In this document: piece after piece, positions 6,252 to 12,905 of the stretch
Numbering within the stretch: the first letter of the stretch is position 1
How the letters are laid out: every line of letters starts with the position of its first letter
Origin: DIGJ01 sp031553075
GTDB lineage: Bacteria > Bacillota > Clostridia > Lachnospirales > Lachnospiraceae
NCBI GenBank assembly: GCA_031553075.1
Contig: JAVBLX010000125.1
Location: 1 to 13,068 of the forward strand
DNA length: 13,068 nt
Reading direction: 5' to 3'
Notes under the pieces: model-generated
The model's input: the letters and a program-made list of their open reading frames with translations, nothing else
Told to the model about the DNA's origin: nothing
Database searches by the model: none
Translations under genes and position numbers: made by a program

Positions 6252-6281
6252 GATATTTTTTCCAAACCTTGACAACATTTT
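6239..6281. terminator. 14-bp perfect inverted repeat overlapping the rplU promoter
   Basis: AAAATGTTGTCAAG (6239-6252) pairs perfectly with CTTGACAACATTTT (6268-6281), with a 15-base loop. On the minus strand the hairpin lies 147 bp downstream of the CBS gene and ends in CATTTTCTATTTG, so it may be an intrinsic terminator for the upstream operon. The U-tract is poor, and the 3' arm contains the -35 element of the rplU promoter. A regulator-binding operator is the alternative. Confidence 0.5.
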
Positions 6282-6285
6282 TGTA

Positions 6286-6374
6286 TTTTACCCTTTTGAC
6301 TTTTACCCTTTGTATTTTGCTTTCAATTTTGCTTTCAATTTTATTTTCAACTATTAGTTATTTTCACCTATTAG
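6286..6374. repeat. Three consecutive short tandem duplications downstream of the CBS gene
   Basis: In order there is a 15-bp period with TTTTACCCTT at 6286 and 6301, an exact 12-bp tandem pair GCTTTCAATTTT (6319-6330, 6331-6342), and a 17-bp tandem pair TTATTTTCAACTATTAG / TTATTTTCACCTATTAG (6341-6357, 6358-6374). All lie in the T-rich spacer between the CBS-ACT stop and the rplU promoter. Confidence 0.75.
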
Positions 6375-6427
6375 CTAATTTTAATTCTTTTTCTATTTAC
6401 TTCTTTTTTAGTTTTAGGTTTGTTTTC

Positions 6428-7078
6428 CTACTTTTCTTGCTTTACATAACGAATATGACGAACATCATATTTGTTCTTTTCTAAATCTTTTATGATCTTG
6501 TCAAAGCTTTCCTGGTCATCTGTATCAATTCGCAGGAAGTACTCCTGAATTCCCATAACTTCTGTATCAACACCAACTATGTTCTTAATATTGCCATCAC
6601 CCTTGGCGATAATCTCACAAATCTTGGCAAGGGTTCCCTTGTAATCGTGGCAAAGAATGGTGATACAGCTATGTTTCTCGCCAAACAGCTTCTGATAATA
6701 TTTAAATACGGCCTGTTGGGTTATGATTCCTTCCAAATCACCTTTTTCATTGGTGACAGGGATAAAACGAACTTTGGAACGGATAAACATGGCGGCAGCT
6801 TCTTCAATCCGGATATTTTTATCAACTGTTTCCATTTTGTCCTTCATGAGTTCGCTGACTTTTAAGGAAAAGAACTCTTCCCTGCTGCAGGTATACTTTT
6901 TAAAAAAAGACTCATACGTATGCTGCTTTGACAATACACCAATAAATTTCTGTCCTTCTACTACTGGCATTGATAACAGGTTCTTTGCATCCAGAATCTC
7001 CATTGCCTTACCTAATGTATCCTCCAGGGAAATACAATTAAGGTCTTTAAACGGTAGCATAATTACCTTTACCCGCAT
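6428..7078 (-). CDS. CBS-pair plus ACT domain protein (AcuB-like)
   Basis: This 216-residue protein starts at the ATG at 7078. Two CBS motifs (about 1-60 and 72-133, with the GVLSK and GIITQQAVFKYY ends typical of CBS repeats) are followed by an ACT domain (about 137-213, SCITILCHDYKGTLAKICEII). CBS pairs usually bind adenine nucleotides and ACT domains bind amino acids, so this is probably a small-molecule sensor; the ligand and target are unknown. AcuB-type proteins share this architecture. A frame-extending GTG at 7084 is rejected because it almost touches the AGGAGG. The gene lies between the RNase E/G gene (66 bp away) and the rplU promoter, so it is probably the last gene of the radical SAM transcript. 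Confidence 0.85.
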   Translation of the reverse strand: MRVKVIMLPFKDLNCISLEDTLGKAMEILDAKNLLSMPVVEGQKFIGVLSKQHTYESFFKKYTCSREEFFSLKVSELMKDKMETVDKNIRIEEAAAMFIRSKVRFIPVTNEKGDLEGIITQQAVFKYYQKLFGEKHSCITILCHDYKGTLAKICEIIAKGDGNIKNIVGVDTEVMGIQEYFLRIDTDDQESFDKIIKDLEKNKYDVRHIRYVKQEK

Positions 7079-7091
7079 AAACACACCTCCT
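7079..7091 (-). promoter_or_regulatory. Ribosome binding site that fixes the CBS-ACT start
   Basis: AGGAGG (7086-7091) lies seven bases upstream of the ATG at 7076-7078 but only one base from the in-frame GTG at 7082-7084, so the ATG is the start. A perfect 7-bp hairpin (TTATGAA 7094-7100 with TTCATAA 7106-7112) sits directly upstream. Confidence 0.75.
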
Positions 7092-7144
7092 GCTTATGAA
7101 TTACCTTCATAAAGTATTTTTTGTTATTTCACTTTTTTACTTAA

Positions 7145-8341
7145 TTAGATTATACTATTTTTTAGCTGTTCATGCAATGGTTTTCGAACCTTTTTTCGGG
7201 TTATTTCCACCAATCCAAGGGGGGTCATATCCACCAGGGTTGTTTTCACCGGGTCTTTACTTAACGCCTTTTCAAAGTTCTTTAAGAGCTCCTGATTTGC
7301 CTCTGGTGAGTCCAGTCCAATGAAGTCCACGATAATAATTCCTGACAGGTTTCGCAGACGGATTTGTCTGGCAATCTCAGACGCTGCTTCCAAATTAACT
7401 TTTTGAAAGGTTTCCTGGACATTTTTATTGCCACGGATCGCTTTCCCGGTATTTACATCAATTACAGTCAGAGCTTCCGTTGGTTCTATTACAATGCTGC
7501 CACCAGATTTTAACCATACCTGTTTTAAAAGAGCCTTATTAAGACGGGCCTCAATACTGTAAATTTCATTTAAGCCAATGGAATTATCCTCAAAGAACCG
7601 TATTTTTTCTAAGTCTTCCGGCTGATAGCAGTTTAGATAATCCTGTATTTCTCCAAAAAAATCTTTGTCATCTGTAATAATTTCATTCAACTGCGACGAG
7701 AGCTCATCCCGTATACTACAAATATAAGCAGGTGGGGCCTGATACAGGCAGGAAAATTTTGCTTTATGAATCCCAAAGGTAAGGATATTTTCATATAATG
7801 CCTTCAAACGATTCATTTCACCTTGAAGCCGCTCCTTTGATTCTCCTGCTCCATTCGTTCGAATGATAAAGCCATAGTCTTCATTTTCATATTCTGCCAA
7901 AAGTCTTTTTAACCGTTCCCGCTCTTCAATCTCCGTAATTTTACTGGAAACCCCCATCTTGGGCTTTCCATGGGTAAGTACAACATATTTACCGGAAAGA
8001 TTGAGATTACAAGTTCCATAAGGAGCCTTTGTTTTCACATCCTCTTTGCTAATTTGAACCATAATGGTATCACCAACATTGATTTTGTTATTTTTTTTTG
8101 CATTGGCAAAGATTGGGCTGTTATTTTCCCCTAAAGGAAGATAGCATATAACACCGTCCTTAATTTCCACAAAGGCAGCGTTAATGTTTTTAACAATATT
8201 TTTTACTTTTCCCAAGTATATATTTCCCAGAAAGGACTCTGCTAAAATCTTTTCTGCATGAATCTGAACCAGCTTATCTTCTTCTAATACGGATGATATA
8301 ACAAAACCATCCCGCCGGGTAATAATCAGCTTTTCTCCCAT
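7145..8341 (-). CDS. rng: RNase E/G family endoribonuclease, short form without zinc-link
   Basis: This 398-residue protein has an N-terminal S1-like RNA-binding region (about 35-120, LGNIYLGKVKNIVKNINAAF) followed by the RNase E/G catalytic core. The metal-binding aspartates are visible as Asp295 in LTVIDVNTGK and Asp339 in IIIVDFIGLD, and the conserved GLVEITRKKVRKPL lies near the end. E. coli RNase G is about 490 residues and carries CPxC zinc-link cysteines after that point; here the frame ends eight residues later and no such motif follows in any nearby frame. The role would be mRNA decay and rRNA/tRNA processing. The gene begins one base after the DUF2344 stop, with TAGGAG overlapping that gene's end, so translation is likely coupled. 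Confidence 0.92.
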   Translation of the reverse strand: MGEKLIITRRDGFVISSVLEEDKLVQIHAEKILAESFLGNIYLGKVKNIVKNINAAFVEIKDGVICYLPLGENNSPIFANAKKNNKINVGDTIMVQISKEDVKTKAPYGTCNLNLSGKYVVLTHGKPKMGVSSKITEIEERERLKRLLAEYENEDYGFIIRTNGAGESKERLQGEMNRLKALYENILTFGIHKAKFSCLYQAPPAYICSIRDELSSQLNEIITDDKDFFGEIQDYLNCYQPEDLEKIRFFEDNSIGLNEIYSIEARLNKALLKQVWLKSGGSIVIEPTEALTVIDVNTGKAIRGNKNVQETFQKVNLEAASEIARQIRLRNLSGIIIVDFIGLDSPEANQELLKNFEKALSKDPVKTTLVDMTPLGLVEITRKKVRKPLHEQLKNSII

Positions 8342-8342
8342 C

Positions 8343-9137
8343 TTAGACTCCTAAATTATCTAACGAAACCAGTTTACGCTTGTCCTTTTCTGTGTTTGTG
8401 TTAACCTCTCCCTTTAAGGCATTGACATCGGTATACATTTCGATGCGGTGAACCTGAAAAGCATATGGATTATAAGGGAAATCCATTGACTTCAAAAATT
8501 CCTCCATCACAAGCTCAGGCTTAATATTCAAAACACTTCCACAGGTTAATTGCAGATACAGCTTCTTACTATTATCATATTCCAAGGCCGTTTTTTCTTC
8601 AAAAATATGTCCAGTCTTTTTTTCAAAGGTCTCTTTTTCAAAGGCATATTCATATATATATTCTTTCAAATTAATTGTTTGTTCACTTTTCTTTGTTTTC
8701 TTAATAATCAAAATCTCTTCCTGGTTCATAAAAGAGATGAATTTTTCTTCCCACCCATCAGGGAAATCATAACCATCCTTTACTGAAAGCAAATAGTCTG
8801 CCCCTGCAAGTAAAGCCATTGAGGTTTTACTCTCCTCACTCAGACGAATCATCTGAGTGATTTGAAGTTCCTCTGTCATAGTGGAATTCAAAGCATTTTT
8901 AACCAGATTAAGGTCTTCTTCCCGGTCCATCTGAATATCCAGGTATTCACCTTCGCTGGTATGTCCTACCCCTAGTGGTGACGCAAAAGATAACAGCTGA
9001 TGAGGGTTAAAGCCCTGAGAATAGGACACCGGAATATCCGCTCGACGAAACGCCTTTTGAAAATAACGCATTATGTCTAAATGGCCAATAAAACGCATGG
9101 ATCCTGTCTTATAGAATTTTGCACGTACTTTAATCAT
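8343..9137 (-). CDS. DUF2344 / TIGR03936 family protein, radical SAM partner
   Basis: This 264-residue protein has the family start MIKVRAKFYKTGSMRFIGHL and the conserved segments QKAFRRADIPVSYSQGFNPH and SFASPLGVGHTSEGEYLD in the first 70 residues. The family has no experimentally settled function that I can name. It almost always accompanies the TIGR03960 radical SAM protein, sometimes as one polypeptide, so it may present substrate or RNA to that enzyme (inference). The C-terminal half is more variable and lysine-rich. The ribosome binding site AGGAGT is 11 bases upstream, inside the second copy of a duplicated 60-bp unit. The gene is followed with one base between by the RNase E/G gene. 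Confidence 0.9.
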   Translation of the reverse strand: MIKVRAKFYKTGSMRFIGHLDIMRYFQKAFRRADIPVSYSQGFNPHQLLSFASPLGVGHTSEGEYLDIQMDREEDLNLVKNALNSTMTEELQITQMIRLSEESKTSMALLAGADYLLSVKDGYDFPDGWEEKFISFMNQEEILIIKKTKKSEQTINLKEYIYEYAFEKETFEKKTGHIFEEKTALEYDNSKKLYLQLTCGSVLNIKPELVMEEFLKSMDFPYNPYAFQVHRIEMYTDVNALKGEVNTNTEKDKRKLVSLDNLGV

Positions 9138-9142
9138 TTTAT

Positions 9143-9262
9143 ACTTAACTCCTGTCTGTGCGCTTTAGCGCACCTTTTTATCAAGATGCGAAGTGCTTTT
9201 CTTCACTTAATCCTATCTGTGCGCTCTGGCGCACCTCTGATCAAGATGTGAAGTGCTTTTCT
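9143..9262. repeat. Two tandem copies of a 60-bp unit with a GC hairpin
   Basis: Units 9143-9202 and 9203-9262 share most positions. Each contains a perfect 6-bp stem GTGCGC/GCGCAC (9158-9163 with 9168-9173; 9219-9224 with 9229-9234). The loops differ (TTTA and TCTG) while the stems are identical. On the minus strand the hairpin is followed by ACAGACAGGAGTTAAGT in the copy next to the DUF2344 gene, supplying its ribosome binding site, and by ACAGATAGGATTAAGT in the other. Confidence 0.85.
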
Positions 9263-9276
9263 CTGCACCCATACAA

Positions 9277-11145
9277 TCAAACGGAACTGGTCTCTATACA
9301 AACACCGCCGCCAAAAGAAGCTGCTCCACAGCCTGCACAGGACTGACGGCAGTTCGGAGTTACGACTCCTTGCTGAGCCCTCTGGTATTCCTTCCACAAG
9401 AACTTTTTGGTTACTCCCACATCAATAAAGTCCCACGGCAGGACTTCATCTTCCATTCGCTCCCGATTGGTATAAAAGGTATAGTCTATGCCATTTTTAG
9501 CAAAAGCCTCCAGCCATTTATCATATTTAAAATACTCTGACCATGCATCATAGAGACAACCGGATTCATAGGCATCTCTAATGACCTGATTCAACCTTCT
9601 GTCTCCCCTGGCGAACACACCTTCTAACGTGGTTACCTCAACCTCATGCCAGTTATACTTAATACTCTTTTGGTTTAATTGTTCTTTCATCTTACCATTT
9701 AAAAACCGTTGTTTTTCCAGGAATTCTTCCCCTGTTACCATCCTTGTCCATTGAAATGGAGTAAATGGTTTGGGTACAAAAAAGGAAGTGCTTGATACAA
9801 TCTGTACCTTCCCGTTCCGTTCTTCCTTCGGGATGTTATAGTATTCCCTGGCAATCTTATCCGATAATACAGCAATCCCTTCTATATCCTCCAATGTCTC
9901 CGTAGGAAGACCCAGCATAAAATATAGCTTCACACGATTCCAGCCACTTTGAAAAGCATCGGTTGCCCCCTTTAAAATATCCTCCTCAGAGAGTCCCTTA
10001 TTAATAACATCCCGAAGACGTTGGGAACCCGCTTCTGGCGCAAAGGTAAGACTACTTTTCCTGATATCCTGCACCTTACTCATAACATCCAGGGCAAAAG
10101 CATCAATTCGCAAAGAAGGAAGGGAAATATTAACCCCTTTCTCCCGGAATTCATCAATTAAAAAGTAAACCAGCTCTTGCAGCTTAGAATAATCACTGGA
10201 GCTTAAAGAGCTAAGAGAAATCTCCTCATGCCCCGTAGCTTTTAACATCTTATAAGCCTTATCTTTTAAGAATTCCAAGTCTCTTTCCCGAATTGGCCGA
10301 TAAATCATGCCCGCCTGACAGAACCGGCAGCCGCGAATACAACCTCTCTGAATTTCCAAAACAACCCGGTCCTGCGTTACTCTTACCAGAGGAACCAATG
10401 GTTTTTCCGGATATACCGTATCTCCAAGGTTCATTTCTACCTGCTTTTTTATCTTGTCCGGTGCAAATTTATTATTTGGAGTAAAGGTTTCTAGCGTCCC
10501 ATCCTCCTTATAAGTAACATCATAAAAAGAAGGAATATAAAGACCTTCAATTTGTGCCGCTTTTTCCAAAAACGATTTTCTGCTTCCACCCGCCTTTTTA
10601 TTTTCCTTGTACGCCTCAATCAAATCAGCATATACGGTTTCTCCTTCACCAATATAGAAAATATCAAAAAAATCACTAATCGGTTCGGGATTATAAACAC
10701 AAGGACCACCGCCGATTACAATGGGGTCTTCCTCACTTCTTTGATTTGATGCCAAAGGAATTCCTGACAAATCAAGAATCTGCAGAATATTGGTATAACA
10801 CATTTCATACTGAAGAGTAATTCCCAGAAAGTCAAAATTCTTCACTGGCTCCTGGGTCTCCAAAGAAAAAAGCGGTATCTTTTCTTCCCGCATCACCTTG
10901 TCCAAATCACCCCAGGGTGAATACACTCGCTCACAGTAAACATCCTTGCGCTGATTAAACATATCATACAAAATCTGAATCCCCAGATGGGACATCCCAA
11001 TTTCATAAACATCCGGAAAACACATACAAAAACGCACGTCCACAAGTGAAGGATCTTTGACCACCATATTCACTTCATTGCCAATATATCTGGCCGGTTT
11101 GTCTATCTTTAATAAAATTTCATCAGAAAGTGCTAATTTTCTCAT
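9277..11145 (-). CDS. TIGR03960 family B12-binding-like radical SAM protein
   Basis: This 622-residue protein has an N-terminal Rossmann-like B12-binding region (about 30-190, including MSHLGIQILYD and DPIVIGGGPCVYNPEP) and a radical SAM core. That core has the [4Fe-4S] triad Cys269, Cys273 and Cys276 in RGCIRGCRFCQAG and later motifs such as SLPSLRIDAF and FAPEAGSQRLRDVINKG. At the extreme C terminus a second cysteine set, C599-x3-C603-x2-C606 and Cys616, may bind another cluster or zinc. The substrate is unknown. The conserved pairing with DUF2344 and linkage to ribosomal genes suggest RNA or ribosome modification (inference). The ATG follows AGGA by six bases. The upstream 113 bp contain three degenerate 13-bp repeats and no convincing promoter. 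Confidence 0.93.
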   Translation of the reverse strand: MRKLALSDEILLKIDKPARYIGNEVNMVVKDPSLVDVRFCMCFPDVYEIGMSHLGIQILYDMFNQRKDVYCERVYSPWGDLDKVMREEKIPLFSLETQEPVKNFDFLGITLQYEMCYTNILQILDLSGIPLASNQRSEEDPIVIGGGPCVYNPEPISDFFDIFYIGEGETVYADLIEAYKENKKAGGSRKSFLEKAAQIEGLYIPSFYDVTYKEDGTLETFTPNNKFAPDKIKKQVEMNLGDTVYPEKPLVPLVRVTQDRVVLEIQRGCIRGCRFCQAGMIYRPIRERDLEFLKDKAYKMLKATGHEEISLSSLSSSDYSKLQELVYFLIDEFREKGVNISLPSLRIDAFALDVMSKVQDIRKSSLTFAPEAGSQRLRDVINKGLSEEDILKGATDAFQSGWNRVKLYFMLGLPTETLEDIEGIAVLSDKIAREYYNIPKEERNGKVQIVSSTSFFVPKPFTPFQWTRMVTGEEFLEKQRFLNGKMKEQLNQKSIKYNWHEVEVTTLEGVFARGDRRLNQVIRDAYESGCLYDAWSEYFKYDKWLEAFAKNGIDYTFYTNRERMEDEVLPWDFIDVGVTKKFLWKEYQRAQQGVVTPNCRQSCAGCGAASFGGGVCIETSSV

Positions 11146-11178
11146 CTAGTTCCTACTCGTCTTCATTCTTACGTTTTT

Positions 11179-11217
11179 AAAATACAATCGTCTAAACAAA
11201 TCGTTTACAAAATTCGT
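11179..11217. repeat. Three degenerate 13-bp tandem units upstream of the radical SAM gene
   Basis: AAAATACAATCGT, CTAAACAAATCGT and TTACAAAATTCGT follow one another exactly at 11179-11217. On the minus strand each starts ACGA(A/T)T. They lie 34-72 bp upstream of the radical SAM ATG and may be a protein-binding array or simple slippage sequence. Confidence 0.45.
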
Positions 11218-11258
11218 TTTAGCCTTTTCATTATCCACGTAAAATAAAGCCCACCTTT

Positions 11259-11594
11259 CTATTTTTCGTTAACAAGAGAATTGTACCATAGGACACATTC
11301 ATCTTCAAGCCTGTAAATATCCTCATTCGATGTAATAATCCTCTCCACACCCAATGTCCTAACCCACTGCTTTCCAATGTCTAACTGTTGAAGAGCAAGA
11401 ATAATCAGGAAAGCAAATGTTGCAATTACCAAACGAATCTGAAATCCGCTCATGTGTCTTTCCTGTTTTTCAACCCTTTGCTGCTTTTCTGACTCATTTT
11501 GCTTTTCTCTCCCGTTTTGCTTTTCTCTTTGATTTTGTATTTCTCTCTCTTTTTGCACTTCATTTCCTTTTTGCGATTCTCTTTCCTTCTGCAT
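11259..11594 (-). CDS. Small single-pass membrane protein with hexapeptide-repeat N terminus
   Basis: I do not recognise this 111-residue product. Residues 1-48 are eight six-residue repeats (consensus xQKERE, decaying to KQNESE and KQQRVE), very hydrophilic and charged. One hydrophobic segment follows (about 55-68, LVIATFAFLIILAL), then a 43-residue acidic tail (VERIITSNEDIYRLEDE). The repeats continue upstream for ten more near-perfect units in another frame because unit 10 has 19 instead of 18 bases. This start (11594) is therefore simply the first ATG after the frame break; Met48, preceded by AGGAAAGACAC, could be the ancestral start of a 64-residue core. The gene lies upstream of the radical SAM operon, a place where other Clostridia often have membrane or sporulation genes. 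Confidence 0.55.
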   Translation of the reverse strand: MQKERESQKGNEVQKEREIQNQREKQNGREKQNESEKQQRVEKQERHMSGFQIRLVIATFAFLIILALQQLDIGKQWVRTLGVERIITSNEDIYRLEDECVLWYNSLVNEK

Positions 11595-11775
11595 TCTCCC
11601 TCTCCTTCTGCATTTCTCTTTCCTTCTGCCTTTCTCTTTCCTTCTGCATTTCTCTCTCCTTCTGCATTTCTCTTTCCTTCTGCCTTTCTCTTTCCTTCTG
11701 CATTTCTATTTCTTTCTGCATTTCTCTTTCATTCTGCATTTCTCTTTCTTTCTGCATTTCTCTTTCTTTCTGCAT
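11469..11775 (-). repeat. 18-unit, 18-bp tandem array encoding xQKERE
   Basis: From 11775 downward, units 1-11 (to 11577) are near-identical copies of ATGCAGAAGGAAAGAGAA, and units 12-18 are increasingly diverged. Unit 10 (11595-11613) is 19 bases long. Units 5-7 and 8-10 form a 54-bp higher-order repeat: in both trios the middle unit begins AGG instead of ATG and the third carries a GAGAG change. Residual similarity extends upstream of unit 1 (CTGAAAGAGAGGAAA). The graded divergence indicates recent expansion at the 5' side. Confidence 0.9.
11560..11775 (-). pseudogene. Frame-shifted N-terminal part of the hexapeptide-repeat gene
   Basis: An open frame of 71 codons starts at the ATG at 11775 (AGAGG four bases upstream) and runs through ten MQKERE-type repeats. 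It then shifts at the 19-base unit to NAEGKRIAKRK and a TGA at 11560. Removing one base from unit 10 would join it in frame to the 111-residue protein, giving about 171 residues with 18 repeats and a membrane segment. It may be a broken long form, a slippage-switched gene, or a sequencing error. Confidence 0.4.
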
Positions 11776-11981
11776 TTTCCTCTCTTTCAGCGTTTCTTCC
11801 CTTCCCTGCTTTCAACTATTTTATGCCTTTTTGATAACCCTTTTTCACTTCTGTCTTTCCTAATTTCTTATTGTTATTTTCATCCCCATCAGCCCATTTC
11901 GGTGAACACATAAATCAAACTTTTTGTTAAATATATTCTATTACACTAACCCTCACACCATTCATCTTTCAATAAATATTC

Positions 11982-12010
11982 TTGAATTACCAATCTCACT
12001 ATGTTACCAT
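11982..12010 (+). promoter_or_regulatory. Weak candidate promoter of the zinc-ribbon gene
   Basis: TTGAAT (11982-11987), 17 bp, then TACCAT (12005-12010). Both boxes are imperfect, but the spacing is right and the ATG lies 35 bp downstream. The rest of 11776-11981 is AT-rich, with no gene, hairpin or strong promoter seen on either strand. Confidence 0.3.
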
Positions 12011-12044
12011 AGTTTCAGAACAAACAAAAAGGAGGGTGTCACTT

Positions 12045-12905
12045 ATGCCATGGTGTCCCAAATGTAAATTAGAATATAGAGAAGGTATTGAAAGCTGTGC
12101 CGATTGTGGTACTCCATTAGTAAACGAAATCGGAGAAGACGCAGCGTCATTTTTAATTATGACAACACACGATGAAGCATTAGCTCAGAAATTTTTAAAC
12201 TTTTTAGAATATTCTGGCATTACCAGTGGAGAAAAACTGCAGCTGGAAGAAACCGATGAATATACAATCTCCGTAGCCGAAAAAGACAGCAAGCAGGCGC
12301 AAAAGTTGTTCCAGGGATTTTACATCACCGAAGTAACGGAAGCCACCGTCATAAACAATTCATCCCCAGAAGACGATGGCGTTTCAGAGGAAAATCCTGA
12401 TGCCGAAGCTACCCAAGAGAAAGAAGAAATATCACCCGAAGCCTCTCTCCGCACCCGTACCAACGTCTATATAAAACGCGAAGACAAATACAAAGACTTG
12501 TCCTCCACAGCAAATATTTTCTACCTTTTTGGTGTTGGTGGTCTAATATACCTGGCACTCAACCTTGCCGGTATTTTAACCTTCGTGAGTGGCATCTTCT
12601 CCTACAGCATTTATGCCATACTTTTTATTGGCTGTCTAATCGTTGGTTTTACTACAAAGAAAAGTGCAAAGATTGCAAAAGAACAAATTGCAGACGAAAA
12701 CTCATTAACAGAAACCATTAACCAATGGATGACCGACCATATTACCGAAGATTATCTGACCGACTTAGAGGATGATTCATTGAGCGAGGAAATCAATTTC
12801 CTAAACAAAATAAATCATACAAAAAAACTACTAACCACAGAATTTCCTGACCTCGATGATTCCTATGCCGACCAGCTAATCGAGGATTACCTTGATAATA
12901 TGTAG
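12045..12905 (+). CDS. Zinc-ribbon, DUF2007-like, two-pass membrane protein
   Basis: This 286-residue protein, of unknown function, starts with a zinc ribbon (Cys4, Cys7, Cys18 and Cys21: WCPKCKLEY ... CADCGTPL). A small alpha/beta region follows (about 35-100, FLIMTTHDEALAQKFLNFLE ... KLFQGF) that resembles the DUF2007 putative signal-transducing fold. Next come an acidic low-complexity linker (about 100-135), two hydrophobic segments (about 157-177 and 180-203) and a C-terminal acidic helical tail. The start at 12045 is chosen because AAGGAGGG lies nine bases upstream; an in-frame ATG at 11982 has no ribosome binding site and adds 21 unconserved-looking residues. It is transcribed away from the large minus-strand cluster. 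Confidence 0.85.
   Translation: MPWCPKCKLEYREGIESCADCGTPLVNEIGEDAASFLIMTTHDEALAQKFLNFLEYSGITSGEKLQLEETDEYTISVAEKDSKQAQKLFQGFYITEVTEATVINNSSPEDDGVSEENPDAEATQEKEEISPEASLRTRTNVYIKREDKYKDLSSTANIFYLFGVGGLIYLALNLAGILTFVSGIFSYSIYAILFIGCLIVGFTTKKSAKIAKEQIADENSLTETINQWMTDHITEDYLTDLEDDSLSEEINFLNKINHTKKLLTTEFPDLDDSYADQLIEDYLDNM

Noticed and set aside
6242..6484. 80-codon hydrophobic plus-strand frame between rplU and the CBS gene
   Set aside because: It is a translation of T-rich tandem repeats, has no ribosome binding site and overlaps the CBS gene end on the other strand.
7082..7084. GTG start for the CBS-ACT gene
   Set aside because: It is only one base from the AGGAGG, so the ATG six bases later is correctly spaced.
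11469..11775. CRISPR array
   Set aside because: The units are contiguous 18-bp tandem repeats without spacers and no cas gene is nearby.
11417..11863. Plus-strand frames rich in Ser-Phe-Leu-Cys across the hexapeptide array
   Set aside because: They are antisense shadows of the purine-rich 18-bp repeats and have no ribosome binding site.
11982..12044. Upstream in-frame ATG for the zinc-ribbon gene
   Set aside because: There is no ribosome binding site before it, and a strong AAGGAGGG precedes the ATG at 12045, directly before the zinc ribbon.
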